A stretch of 64,000 bases of DNA from Planctomycetota bacterium (GTDB lineage Bacteria; Planctomycetota; Phycisphaerae; WQYP01): positions 1 through 64,000 of the forward strand of contig JAJYDW010000008.1 in assembly GCA_021790385.1 (NCBI GenBank), read 5' to 3'. Positions 29,158-37,904 of the stretch are shown piece after piece. The notes beneath the pieces were generated by a model, which was not told the origin of the DNA, searched no databases, and saw only the letters and a program-made list of their open reading frames with translations. The translations under genes were made by a program, and so were the position numbers. Positions within the stretch are counted from its first letter, which is position 1; every line of letters starts with the position of its first letter.

Positions 29158-29249
29158 GTTTTCCGTGGTTGCATGAGAAAGTAAATGCCGAGAATTATTA
29201 AAGGCACTATGAACAGGTATTCTGCACAGAATATGAAGAAAATGTTCAT
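29151..29249 (-). pseudogene. N-terminal helix fragment of the broken PAP2 gene
   Basis: ATG 29249 starts MNIFFIFCAEYLFIVPLIIL, the usual first helix of undecaprenyl-diphosphatase-type PAP2 proteins, and stops after MQPRKTW. It overlaps the following fragment by 7 bp in a different frame. 29250-29340 holds no other gene. Confidence 0.6.
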
Positions 29250-29340
29250 GAGAGCGGTTATTTTTTTCCTTTCGCCTCCCGAAATTCGCGGGTGAACCCC
29301 GGCATCGCCGCCGTACAATCGGGCAGGCGGTAGTTCAATC

Positions 29341-29373
29341 AATCTACAAAGTGAAAATGAAACCGGCATGAAA
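29341..29373 (-). promoter_or_regulatory. Direct-repeat operator and -10, site B (broken PAP2 gene)
   Basis: On the minus strand TTTCAT (29373-29368), 5 bp, TTTCAT (29362-29357), 10 bp, TAGATT (29346-29341). Half-sites are 11 bp apart, one helical turn, as expected for an OmpR-family dimer. Confidence 0.6.
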
Positions 29374-29559
29374 GCTTCTCTTCGTCGTGTGCCACCTCTC
29401 CACTAATGTGTGCACTGCGGGCTGCACCCGGATTCCACGGGGCCTGCCGGCCTGTCCGGCCCCGATGCCAAATATCCTGGCAAGGTAACACGGTAGCATC
29501 CGCGCCGCAGATGTCGGCTACCGCTGTTGGCACGCAGTTCCGTCAACAAGGCCCCGCGT

Positions 29560-29592
29560 TTTCATCGTGCTTTCATGCGGGCGTATTACAAT
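29560..29592 (+). promoter_or_regulatory. Direct-repeat operator and -10, site A (amidase/two-component genes)
   Basis: TTTCAT (29560-29565), 5 bp, TTTCAT (29571-29576), 10 bp, TACAAT (29587-29592). This is the plus-strand member of the three-site set and precedes the amidase by about 70 bp. Nothing else is seen between 29374 and 29664. Confidence 0.6.
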
Positions 29593-29664
29593 TTTTCCAC
29601 GTGCGTGGAGCGGTGCCATGAGGATGGTACCGTTCCGGTTCACGGTAACAGAGGAGACGTCCGC

Positions 29665-30378
29665 ATGATGAATGAAGAGTACAACCGCACGAGTAAGATG
29701 GCTGACTGCCGGATGGGCAATGTTGGCCCATATTTTCGCCGAACCTTTCTCCGGCTGATCCAGCGACGGTGCTGGGCGCTGCTGCTGGGGTTATGCCTCG
29801 GTGGGGCTGCAGTGAGTCACGTTCCCGTGCCCCCATGTCGGGCAGTAATAATTGCGATTGATCCCGGACACGGCGGGCGTGATCCGGGGGCGGTCGGCTA
29901 TGGTGTGAAAGAAAAGGATGTTACCCTGGCGATCGGCAAAGAACTGGCCGTATTGATCGACCACCACAAGGGCATGCGCGCCGTTCTGACCCGCCGCGGC
30001 GACTATTACGTCGGGTTGGCTCAACGCGACAGCATAGCCCGCCGTGCGGGTGCCGGCCTGTTTATTTCCATCCATTGCGATTCCGGCAAACCTCGCTGGG
30101 ACTGGGCCACCGTCTATACACAAAAACGGGGCTCCATCGCCAAGGCTTCGGACCGGCTGGGGGACTACATCACCGCGGGACTACGGCATATAGAACATGC
30201 AGATCGCGACCGTACGGCGGACTTCGTGGTTCTGCGCGATTCGCGCGTCCCGGCCGTGCTGGTTGAAGTCGGCTACATTACCAACCCCCACCAGGCCCAC
30301 CAGCTTGCCACCGTGGGTTTTCAGCACCGCCTGGCGCGGGCTATTTTTCGCGGTATACAACATTATTTATCGCGATGA
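29665..30378 (+). CDS. N-acetylmuramoyl-L-alanine amidase (Amidase_3)
   Basis: 237 residues from ATG 29665 (GAGGAG about 8 bp upstream). A signal-anchor-like hydrophobic segment covers residues ~34-55. The zinc/catalytic residues are visible: His in IAIDPGHGGRDPGAVG, Glu in GVKEKDVTLA, His in FISIHCDSG and Glu in VEVGYITNPHQA. These enzymes cut the amide between MurNAc and the stem peptide in the periplasm. The SIHCDS variant differs from the more common SIHANA. It shares an operator type with neighbouring membrane genes and runs into the response-regulator gene 121 bp later. Confidence 0.9.
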   Translation: MMNEEYNRTSKMADCRMGNVGPYFRRTFLRLIQRRCWALLLGLCLGGAAVSHVPVPPCRAVIIAIDPGHGGRDPGAVGYGVKEKDVTLAIGKELAVLIDHHKGMRAVLTRRGDYYVGLAQRDSIARRAGAGLFISIHCDSGKPRWDWATVYTQKRGSIAKASDRLGDYITAGLRHIEHADRDRTADFVVLRDSRVPAVLVEVGYITNPHQAHQLATVGFQHRLARAIFRGIQHYLSR

Positions 30379-30499
30379 GAAACGCCATCCGGCGTAAAGA
30401 GATGGTGGAATATGTTTACCCGCTTTTTGCCCATAACAGATATAATCAGGACTGGCTGCCGCCCACCCGCAGTTTGTGGTGCTGATTATGGAAGTGCCT

Positions 30500-31168
30500 A
30501 TGCGTGTACTGGTCGTCGAAGATTTTAAGGCCTTGCAGGAATCCATCGCCCAGGCCTTGCGCGAACAGGCTTATGTTGTGGACGTGGCCGGAGATGGCCG
30601 GCTGGCCCTGTGGCACCTGCAGGGTGGAGGTATCGATGTGGTAATTCTCGATCTGATGCTGCCGGGCATCGGTGGCCTGGAGGTGCTTAAGACTATCGCA
30701 CGCATGCGGCCCCGGCCGGCGGTTTTGGTGCTTACAGCCCGTGACACCGTAGAAGACCGGGTTAAAGGACTTGATGCCGGCGCAGACGATTATCTCACCA
30801 AACCCTTCGCTCTGGAGGAACTGCTGGCACGTGTGCGGGTTTTGACGCGCCGGCGCTACAACGTGGCTGCGCCGCGCCTGCAGGTTGGGCCATTGACCAT
30901 CGACGCCAACGCCAGGCGGGTTTTTCGCGGCGCTGTGGAAATCGAATTAAGTGCCCGCGAATATGCCGTTTTGGAATACCTGGCGATGCGCCGCGGTCAT
31001 ATTGTCTCCCGCGAGGAGATCCGCCAACATGTGTACTGCGATGGCGCTTCCCTCGAAAGCAACGTCATTGATGTGTACGTGGGAATGCTCCGGAAAAAAA
31101 TCGGCGACAGCACCGGCCTGCTTCAAACACGCCGCGGTCAGGGTTATATATTCGGTCCGGGGCAATGA
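30500..31168 (+). CDS. OmpR/PhoB-family response regulator
   Basis: 222 residues from ATG 30500; ATG 30488 and GTG 30476 are alternatives in frame. The receiver domain has the acidic pocket VVED, the phospho-acceptor Asp51 in VVILDLMLPG, Thr in LTARD and Lys in LTKPF. The C-terminal winged helix covers ~125-220 (SAREYAVLEYLA, VYVGMLRKKIG and RRGQGY). It is paired with the kinase 4 bp downstream. A TATAAT at 30441-30446 may give it a promoter of its own besides read-through from the amidase. It is the natural candidate to bind the three direct-repeat operators at 28763-29592. Confidence 0.95.
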   Translation: MRVLVVEDFKALQESIAQALREQAYVVDVAGDGRLALWHLQGGGIDVVILDLMLPGIGGLEVLKTIARMRPRPAVLVLTARDTVEDRVKGLDAGADDYLTKPFALEELLARVRVLTRRRYNVAAPRLQVGPLTIDANARRVFRGAVEIELSAREYAVLEYLAMRRGHIVSREEIRQHVYCDGASLESNVIDVYVGMLRKKIGDSTGLLQTRRGQGYIFGPGQ

Positions 31169-31172
31169 ACTG

Positions 31173-32654
31173 ATGCGTTCAATCAGGATGGAATTAATGC
31201 TCTGGTGCCCCGCGGCTATCGCTGCCCTACTGGCGGCGCTGGGAGTCGGCTTATATTTAACCTTGCGGAGCATGCTCAACTCGGAATTTAATGGTTCCCT
31301 GGCGGCTCAGGCCGCCGTTCTGGCCGCCACGGTGGAACGAACTCCCGGTTCGCGGCTCCGGCTCGAATCGGACGCTGCCGCGGTGCGTGGCCGTGGCACG
31401 GCAGGGATTCCGCAGTATTTCCAGATCTGGACGGACCGGGGAAAGACCGTTCTACGCGCAGCCCCATTGGCCAGCATCAATCTTAAACTGCTGCGGCCAG
31501 CGATAGGGCACCCGGCGGTGTGTGCGGTTGACCTGGGCGGGCGGACATCCGGGCGTGAACTGGCCCTGCGTTTCAGGCTTGCCAGCGCTGCCCATGCCCC
31601 GCATCGTGTGGGCCACCTGCGTGCGCTTCACGGTGCCGCCCCTGCCGCTACCCCCGCCGCCTCAGATAACTACATTCTGGCCGTGGCCCGGCGTACTGAC
31701 CAGCTCGACGATGCGGTTACCGGCCTGGGCTGGTCCCTGGTTGTTACATTTGCGCTGGCCACCGTCATCTCGGCATTGCTGCTCGCGTGGTTGCTGGAAC
31801 GGGGCCTGCGGCCCATTGGGGCCATCGCTGAACAAATTTCGCAAATTGGAGCAACGCGCCTGGGCGAACGCGTGAACGGACGCAAAATACCGCGTGAGCT
31901 CATTCCCATTGTCGATCGGCTTAACAGTTTGCTTTCCCGCGTGGAAGAGGATGTAGTCCGCGAGAAATCCTTGACCGCCGATATGGCCCATGAACTTCGC
32001 ACCCCTCTGGCCGGCCTGCGTGCGGCGTGTGAGGTGGCCCTCACGCAACCGCGACCCGCGGAGCAATACCAGCGTACCCTGCGTCAGGCTTTGGCCATCG
32101 GCCAACAGATGCAGAACCTGGTTGAAAATCTGCTCACACTCGCACGACTCGATACCGATTCCTATCACGGTGTACCGCAGGTGTGCCACCTGGACCAGAT
32201 GATTGATGGCCAGGTGGAAGCCTTGGCCAATCACCTTCGCGTGCGACAGGTAACCCTGGAGAAAGAGCCGCTGGCGGCTGCATTGGTCTTGGCAGTACCG
32301 GAGCTCATCGGGCTGGTCCTGCGGAACGTTCTAGATAATGCCGTCAGCTACGTCAACGCTTCCGGATGCATCCGTGTGTCACTACGTCTGGCCGATAAGG
32401 GTGCGATTCTCGATGTGGCCAACACAGGCAGTATGGTTGATCCGCAGGACGTACAACACGTATTCGAGCGTTTTTGGCGCGGTGATATGGCACGGTCGGA
32501 TCACGGTCGCCACTGCGGTCTGGGGCTTTCAATAGTACAGAACGTGATGCGCCGCATCGGCGGCACCGTCCTGGCGCAATCCACGCCTGGCGGGTGGTTT
32601 ACCATCACGTTGACTTTTCCCGAGCATCGCGGCAATGGGAAGCATGGAGCGTAA
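31173..32654 (+). CDS. Sensor histidine kinase
   Basis: 493 residues from ATG 31173. A first membrane helix (~10-33), a ~150-residue periplasmic sensor region, a second helix (~187-207), a HAMP-like linker, then HisKA with phospho-acceptor His273 in ADMAHELRTPLAGLR, and an HATPase domain (N box VLRNVLDNAV, GLGLSIVQNVMRRIGG). QseC/TctE-like architecture. The periplasmic part is Ala-rich and without a recognised ligand domain. Co-transcribed with the response regulator. The gene context (amidase, PAP2, lipid methyltransferase) suggests sensing of envelope state, by inference. Confidence 0.95.
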   Translation: MRSIRMELMLWCPAAIAALLAALGVGLYLTLRSMLNSEFNGSLAAQAAVLAATVERTPGSRLRLESDAAAVRGRGTAGIPQYFQIWTDRGKTVLRAAPLASINLKLLRPAIGHPAVCAVDLGGRTSGRELALRFRLASAAHAPHRVGHLRALHGAAPAATPAASDNYILAVARRTDQLDDAVTGLGWSLVVTFALATVISALLLAWLLERGLRPIGAIAEQISQIGATRLGERVNGRKIPRELIPIVDRLNSLLSRVEEDVVREKSLTADMAHELRTPLAGLRAACEVALTQPRPAEQYQRTLRQALAIGQQMQNLVENLLTLARLDTDSYHGVPQVCHLDQMIDGQVEALANHLRVRQVTLEKEPLAAALVLAVPELIGLVLRNVLDNAVSYVNASGCIRVSLRLADKGAILDVANTGSMVDPQDVQHVFERFWRGDMARSDHGRHCGLGLSIVQNVMRRIGGTVLAQSTPGGWFTITLTFPEHRGNGKHGA

Positions 32655-32867
32655 TGTAATGTCCAGTTGGCGTCAAAACGAGGCAATTTCGCGGTCCGCT
32701 CCCGGCAACAACGGTCCGATCCGACTATTGCGACGCGGCCCACGACAAGCCCTCGCGGAACTGGCTTATTTCTGGCCGATGCCGTATAGTAAAAAGAGTG
32801 GACGCACCACGGCCGTCGGCACCAGGATGTGGCGGCCCATTATTTTTAAGTTTCAAGGAATCTAGGC

Positions 32868-33515
32868 ATGCCAGTGAAACCCACGCAGGGTGGTCCCGAC
32901 AACACTCAGGTGCAACCGGGCTGCTCCCAACCAGACCTGCTGCGCCACAACCTGCTTTTCCTGTCCAAGTTTTTCCGTCATGGCACACGCATTGCTTCGG
33001 TGTGGCCTTCCAGCCGCTTCATGGCTGAGGCCAGCCTCAAGGCGATTGACTGGGATCAGTCCCGCGTGATTGTGGAACTTGGTGCCGGCACCGGCCCGAT
33101 TACCCAGCAGGCCCTGCAGCGGCTGCAGCCGCACACGCGTTTCATCGCCATTGAACGCGACCGCGATTTTGTGCGAATTTTGCGACAGCGCTTCGCCGGC
33201 CGGACCAATGTGGAAATTATTCATGGCGATGTCGGCGATCTGGCGGAAATTCTCTCCGCACAACATGTGGCCCGCCACGGGGTGGATCACTTCGTGAGCG
33301 GCCTCGGCACGCCCTCTTTACCCGAGCCGGTGCAGCGGCGTATGTTTGCCGCGGTGCGCGATTATCTCAAGCCACACGGGGTGTTCAGCAATATCACAGA
33401 AGTTCCATGGTTCTACATGCGTTGGTACAAGGCTATGTTTGAGCACGTATCGTTTCAGCTTGTGGCTTTGAACATGCCGCCCGGCGGTGTGTACCACTGC
33501 CGCGTGCTGCGCTGA
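32868..33515 (+). CDS. PmtA-like SAM-dependent phospholipid N-methyltransferase
   Basis: 215 residues. The class I SAM site is clear (VIVELGAGTGPITQQAL), followed by AIERDRDF and IIHGDVGDLAEIL. The opening SKFFRHGTRIASVWPSSRFM is typical of the bacterial PmtA/rRNA-dimethylase-like group that methylates phosphatidylethanolamine to phosphatidylcholine. An rRNA methylation role is less likely given the missing RNA-binding C-domain. It lies 213 bp after the kinase gene on the same strand; no TTTCAT repeat precedes it, but a TATAGT-like -10 is present near 32785. Confidence 0.75.
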   Translation: MPVKPTQGGPDNTQVQPGCSQPDLLRHNLLFLSKFFRHGTRIASVWPSSRFMAEASLKAIDWDQSRVIVELGAGTGPITQQALQRLQPHTRFIAIERDRDFVRILRQRFAGRTNVEIIHGDVGDLAEILSAQHVARHGVDHFVSGLGTPSLPEPVQRRMFAAVRDYLKPHGVFSNITEVPWFYMRWYKAMFEHVSFQLVALNMPPGGVYHCRVLR

Positions 33516-33727
33516 TCCCGCCGGAATTCTCCTGCCATTCAATTGTAGCATACGTAATATGGTTCCCGCCGGCACTGTTTATGCCGGGCGACTGCGGAAA
33601 TTGACCGCGGCACCATGCCGCGCCGGGCAAAATCCCGACTGCAACCGGGCTGTTACTGGCCTCTTGCGGAAACGCTCATAAATGTCCTAAACACTTTTCA
33701 CTCCTGTACTTATCGCGGCGTTTCAAC

Positions 33728-33748
33728 TCATCCACAGTTTTATCCACA
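33728..33748. promoter_or_regulatory. Pair of DnaA boxes in the dnaA upstream region, possible oriC
   Basis: TCATCCACA (33728-33736) and the perfect box TTATCCACA (33740-33748) lie 3 bp apart, followed at ~33775-33800 by an A/T-rich stretch with long A and T runs. The 595 bp between 33516 and 34110 contain no gene. This is either dnaA autoregulation or part of a replication origin; only two boxes are seen, so the origin call is tentative. Confidence 0.5.
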
Positions 33749-34110
33749 AGGCCGTAAACGGCGGTGGAAAATCGGTTAAAAAAACATTTTTTTTTATCGT
33801 AACCCATGATGACAATGGGACTTTGGTTCATGTGTAAAAGAATTCCCGCAGCGGGCTATTGCCAGGACTTTCATCGAAGGTTAAAACGACACTCAAGAAT
33901 CAATCGTCCAGGCTGGACGGTTCCGCGTGAGAAAATCCGCAGCCGGCCGCTGGACGAGTGGAAGTTATGACGGAGCGCGGGTTGTGCCTCCGTGGGCCGG
34001 GGAAAGGATTCCCCGGCTGTCTTAGAACCATGACGGTTCGTTACGTAGTAAAAATTATATTTGCTCCCGGTGTGGAAATGGGGAAATGGTGCCCGGAAAG
34101 GAGTCTGTTG

Positions 34111-35556
34111 ATGTTGACCGCTGCGCCAATGACGAAGGAATTGGAACTTGAAAAAACTGTGCAGATCAAAATTGAAGAAGAGCTGGCCCAACGCCTGGGC
34201 GAAGCCCGCTATCAACAGTGGTTTGCCGGAAAATGCCGCTGGTGTCTAAACAACCAGAAGCTGACCGTGGCTACCACCAGCTCATTTGCAGCGCAGTGGA
34301 TTCGCGGCAAATTGATGCTGGAACTGCAGCAAAGCGCTGAGGCGGTTCTGGGGGAGCAGGTGACGTTGGAAGTGGCGACTACGGCCGATACACCACGACC
34401 GGCGCCGGCCGCGGATACAGTTGGTCCTCCACCGCAGGTGCATCGGCCAAGTGCCGTTAGTCCGCCGGTCGGTGTGAGCAGGCTGAATCCCAAGTATCTG
34501 CTGGAAGAGTTTGTGGCCGGTCCGTCCAATCAGATGGCTTTTCGGGCGGCGGTTCAAGCCGCCGAGGCCACTGAAAACGTCTGTAATCCGCTTTTTATTC
34601 ATGGGCGCTGCGGCCTGGGCAAGACCCATCTTTTGCAGGGAATATGCCGGCGCTTTGGCCAGAAGTTTCCGCAGAAGCGCTGGCTTTACCTGACCGGTGA
34701 AGAATTCACCAATGAATTTGTCGAAGCCATCCGCCAAAACAAAACCACCCAGTTTCGCCGACGGCTTCGCCAGAGTGATCTGCTGGTGATTGATGACATT
34801 CATTTTTTCACGCGCAAGCAGGCCACGCAGGAGGAATTTCTGCACACCTTCAACCAGGTGGATGGTGCGGGGCGGCGCATTGTGTTGGCGTCCGACTGCG
34901 CTCCCGGGCAGATTGCCTCGATCATGGACGCCCTGCAGAGCCGGTTCGTAAGCGGTATGGTGGCACGTATTGATCCACCCGACCTGCCCACGCGTCTGGA
35001 AATCGTCCGGCGCCACGCCCTGCGGCTGCGGCGTCCCGTCAGCGATGCAATTCTCATGCACGTAGCCCAAAGCCCCGCCGCCAGCGTCCGCGAACTCGAA
35101 GGGCTTTTGCTGCAGGTGCTTACGGGGCTGGAAGTGGCCGTAGATGCCGGGGACACGGCGGGCAGCACGGCCGCGGTTATCGCCCAGCAGGTGCGCTGCC
35201 GGGCCGGAGCGGCGAAGGTTATATCCGCGGAGCGCATCATTGAAACCGTGGCGAGCTATTTTGGGTTATCAGCGGCGGACCTGCGGGGCCATCGGCGCAG
35301 CCAGTTGGTGGCCGGTGCCAGAGCCATCGCCATTTACCTTATGCGTCAACATTCACACTTGAGCTTTCCGGAAATCGGCCGGGTTTTAGGTGACCGCAAT
35401 CATTCCACAGCAGTGGCCGCCAATCAACGGGTGGAAACCCGTCTGACCACCGGCTGGCTGCTGCGTTGGGTAGCCACAGACGGTCCCCATCATGAGGCTC
35501 TAGGTAACGCCATTGCCAACCTTAACGCGAGATTGCACCAGGCACAGGCCGCTTGA
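34111..35556 (+). CDS. dnaA: Chromosomal replication initiator protein DnaA
   Basis: 481 residues from ATG 34111 (AAGGAG 7 bp upstream; the frame opens earlier at 33958 without a site). Domain I covers ~1-80, a Pro-rich linker ~90-125, then the AAA+ core starting LNPKYLLEEFVAG with Walker A GRCGLGKTHL (~165-174) and Walker B LLVIDDIHFF. The C-terminal DNA-binding helices carry GDRNHSTAVAANQ, the DnaA signature in slightly diverged form (usually GGRDHTTV). Domain IV and the AAA+ core diverge noticeably from textbook DnaA. It is followed by a DNA methyltransferase, not dnaN. Confidence 0.93.
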   Translation: MLTAAPMTKELELEKTVQIKIEEELAQRLGEARYQQWFAGKCRWCLNNQKLTVATTSSFAAQWIRGKLMLELQQSAEAVLGEQVTLEVATTADTPRPAPAADTVGPPPQVHRPSAVSPPVGVSRLNPKYLLEEFVAGPSNQMAFRAAVQAAEATENVCNPLFIHGRCGLGKTHLLQGICRRFGQKFPQKRWLYLTGEEFTNEFVEAIRQNKTTQFRRRLRQSDLLVIDDIHFFTRKQATQEEFLHTFNQVDGAGRRIVLASDCAPGQIASIMDALQSRFVSGMVARIDPPDLPTRLEIVRRHALRLRRPVSDAILMHVAQSPAASVRELEGLLLQVLTGLEVAVDAGDTAGSTAAVIAQQVRCRAGAAKVISAERIIETVASYFGLSAADLRGHRRSQLVAGARAIAIYLMRQHSHLSFPEIGRVLGDRNHSTAVAANQRVETRLTTGWLLRWVATDGPHHEALGNAIANLNARLHQAQAA

Positions 35557-35676
35557 AAACTGCAAAGCTGTTGGGTACTCTATCTGGTGTTGTTAGTGTA
35601 ATGTTTGGTCAATATGCGGTATTTCAAGCATCTGACTTAGGCTGGCAAGACCAGGTACCATTTTGACGAGGTTCCG

Positions 35677-36642
35677 GTGAAATTAAACCAGATTTATCAA
35701 CAGGACTGTATTGAAGGCCTGGGGGCTGTTCCCGAAGGCAGTATTGACCTGGTCTTTGCGGATCCACCTTTTAACATCGGTTACAAGTACGACGTTTACG
35801 AGGATAAGCGGGCGGCGGAAGATTATCTGGATTGGACCCGCAAGTGGGGGGCCGGCGTGGTGCGGGCGCTCAAGGCAGACGGGACTTTTTGGCTGGCCAT
35901 CGGCGACGATTTCGCAGCGGAATTGAAGATGATTTTTCAGCGCGAACTGGGCCTGAAGTGCCGCAGTTGGGTGTTGTGGTACTACACCTTTGGTGTGCAG
36001 TGCAAAACCAAGTTTGCCCGCAGCCATACCCATCTGTTTCATTTCGTAAAAGATCCGAAGCGCTTCACTTTCAATATACCCGCCATCCGCGTACCTTCAG
36101 CTAGAACCCTGGTTTACGGCGACAGCCGGGGCAATCCGGATGGTCGCCTGCCCGACGATACCTGGATTCTGCGTCCGCAGGATATTCCGAACTGTTTTCA
36201 GCCCGATGAGGATATCTGGTACTTTCCACGGGTGTGTGGAACGTTTAAGGAGCGTGCGGGCTGGCACGGCTGCCAGATGCCGGAGCAGTTGCTGGGGCGC
36301 ATTATCAGGGCCTCTTCCAATGAAGGCGAAACGGTGCTGGATCCGTTTGGCGGCAGCGGATCGACGCTGGTGGTGGCGAAAAAACTGGGCCGGCAATTTA
36401 TCGGCTATGAATTATCCGCCGAGTACGCCAAAGGAATTCAGGCACGATTGGAGCAAACCAACGTCGGCGAGCCGCTGCTGGGGTCTGATGTTCCCCTGAC
36501 CTCGGCACCCTCCACGGCCAATGGAACCATGCGCGTCAATGGCCAGCGGGTGAAGGCCGGGGCAGTGGTGCCACAACGCCAAGGCCGGGTTAAAACGGAT
36601 GAAACCACGCCTGGTTTACTCGACGGCCTCATAAGTGCCTGA
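35677..36642 (+). CDS. Orphan DNA methyltransferase, beta-class (N6-adenine or N4-cytosine)
   Basis: 321 residues from GTG 35677 (GAGG 6 bp upstream). The catalytic motif [12 protein letters not shown] is near the N-terminus and the SAM-binding motif [18 protein letters not shown] near residue 228, the order of beta-class enzymes (DpnIIA2/CcrM-like family). The C-terminal ~60 residues contain VPLTSAP and a basic stretch that may read DNA. No restriction gene is adjacent. A solitary methyltransferase next to dnaA could mark replication state, as CcrM or Dam do, but this is inference and the target is unknown. Confidence 0.9.
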   Translation: MKLNQIYQQDCIEGLGAVPEGSIDLVFADPPFNIGYKYDVYEDKRAAEDYLDWTRKWGAGVVRALKADGTFWLAIGDDFAAELKMIFQRELGLKCRSWVLWYYTFGVQCKTKFARSHTHLFHFVKDPKRFTFNIPAIRVPSARTLVYGDSRGNPDGRLPDDTWILRPQDIPNCFQPDEDIWYFPRVCGTFKERAGWHGCQMPEQLLGRIIRASSNEGETVLDPFGGSGSTLVVAKKLGRQFIGYELSAEYAKGIQARLEQTNVGEPLLGSDVPLTSAPSTANGTMRVNGQRVKAGAVVPQRQGRVKTDETTPGLLDGLISA

Positions 36643-36687
36643 ACCTTAATACGTATGCAGATTGAAGGCAAAGCAGGCGGAGTTGTT

Positions 36688-37107
36688 ATGCAATCCTTTC
36701 GCAAAGAACTGTGGTTTAACATTCCGGAGCGGCGGGCGTTTATCAACATCACCCCGCAGGTGGAAGCGGCACTGGCCGAAAGCGGCATCAGCGAAGGCCT
36801 GGTTCTGGTGAACGCGATGCACATCAGCGCCAGCGTGTTTATCAACGATGATGAAGCAGGGTTGATGCATGACTGGGAGCACTGGCTGGAAGAATTGGCT
36901 CCGGAGAAGCCGCATTCACGCTACCGCCACAATGATACCGGCGAAGACAATGCCGACGCCCATCTTAAACGCACCATCATGGGACGCGAAGTCGTGGCGG
37001 CCATCACCGGCGGGAAGCTGGATTTTGGGCCGTGGGAGCAGATTTTTTACGGCGAATTCGATGGCCGCCGCCGCAAACGAGTGCTGGTTAAAATCATAGG
37101 TGAATAG
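36688..37107 (+). CDS. YjbQ/UPF0047 family protein
   Basis: 139 residues from ATG 36688 (CGGAG 6 bp upstream). The conserved blocks [40 protein letters not shown] and [13 protein letters not shown] identify the family, a small beta-barrel with a His-rich pocket. Members complement thiE defects in E. coli and are sometimes called secondary thiamine-phosphate synthases, but the physiological reaction is unclear. It follows the methyltransferase by 45 bp on the same strand. Confidence 0.92.
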   Translation: MQSFRKELWFNIPERRAFINITPQVEAALAESGISEGLVLVNAMHISASVFINDDEAGLMHDWEHWLEELAPEKPHSRYRHNDTGEDNADAHLKRTIMGREVVAAITGGKLDFGPWEQIFYGEFDGRRRKRVLVKIIGE

Positions 37108-37211
37108 GCAATTCAAAAATGCCGGGCCATTATCGAAAAGAAAATTGTTGGCGGCCGAACTTGCATCGGCGGCGATCCGCATAAACACACTTGATCTAAC
37201 AGGAGAATCCG

Positions 37212-37391
37212 ATGAAAAATGTGGAACTCAAAGTTGAAGGCAATATCCTTACCATCAAGGTGGATTTGAGCAAGGAATTTGGGCCTTCCGCCTCCGGCAA
37301 AACCATCATCATCGCTTCGACCGAGGGAAATGTAACCGTGCCCGATCGGGACGAGAAAATCGGACTGAATGTCTATCGCAAAAGGTCGTAA
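37212..37391 (+). CDS. Conserved 59-residue small protein of unknown function
   Basis: ATG 37212 has AGGAG 6 bp upstream. The protein starts MKNVELKVEGNILTIKVDL and continues with SKEFGPSASGKTIIIASTEG, ending near EKIGLNVYRKRS. I recall close small proteins in several phyla with this SKEFGPSASGKT centre, so this is a real, widely kept gene. All beta-prone; no membrane segment or known motif, and the GKT does not form a P-loop. It follows the yjbQ gene. Confidence 0.85.
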   Translation: MKNVELKVEGNILTIKVDLSKEFGPSASGKTIIIASTEGNVTVPDRDEKIGLNVYRKRS

Positions 37392-37422
37392 GACCGCCAA
37401 AGCCGTTCACACATATCGGTCG

Positions 37423-37835
37423 TTATACGTGTAGCCGTGGAGGGCATGTGTCTGTTGAAGCGCGGCCGATTATTCCCCCGTCGGCTCGGGCAGTTGCATC
37501 AGCTAAGCCAAAGCCACCTTCGTGGCATCCGTGGAACCGGCCAATTCCGCCGCCACCCGGCGAGGCATACCATGCCGGCGATATGTATGCATGTGGGCCG
37601 CGAAAAACCACCAGCACATTCTGGCTGGGCGACAAATGCTTCCACTGCTGGTTGGCTCTGGCCACGTGGCCCCAGAGTTTAAGCCCTCCATTGTCGGATT
37701 CTTCCAGTAAAAACGGCAGATGGTTGACGGTAGGTACCGCATCGACGCAGTGATGAGCATACCAAACGAATGGGCCTCAACCAGCGACACTATTCGCCGG
37801 AGGTCTCCTTCATTCAACGACGGCGGAATATACAT
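37423..37835 (-). pseudogene. Decayed PaiB-type FMN-binding negative regulator gene
   Basis: One minus frame from 37835 begins MYIPPSLNEGDLRRIVSLVE and AHSFGMLITA, the start of PaiB proteins. About 55 codons in, homology moves to another frame (upstream of 37665) that reads MARANQQWKHLSPSQNVLVV, then FRGPHAYISPAWYASP, and then loses similarity. PaiB is ~205 residues; the second half is absent. At least one frameshift and a 3' truncation are therefore present. The remaining 37836-37904 holds no gene. Confidence 0.75.
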
Positions 37836-37904
37836 AGGCTCTGTTTCCTGCGCAACGGCTGGGGCTGCGCAGGCCGCCCTGAAATCCGAGTCGCGCTGTA
37901 GTCA

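Noticed and set aside
33771-33802. Rho-independent terminator suggested by the T-run upstream of dnaA
   Set aside because: No GC stem directly precedes the T-run; it fits better as the A/T-rich part next to the DnaA boxes.
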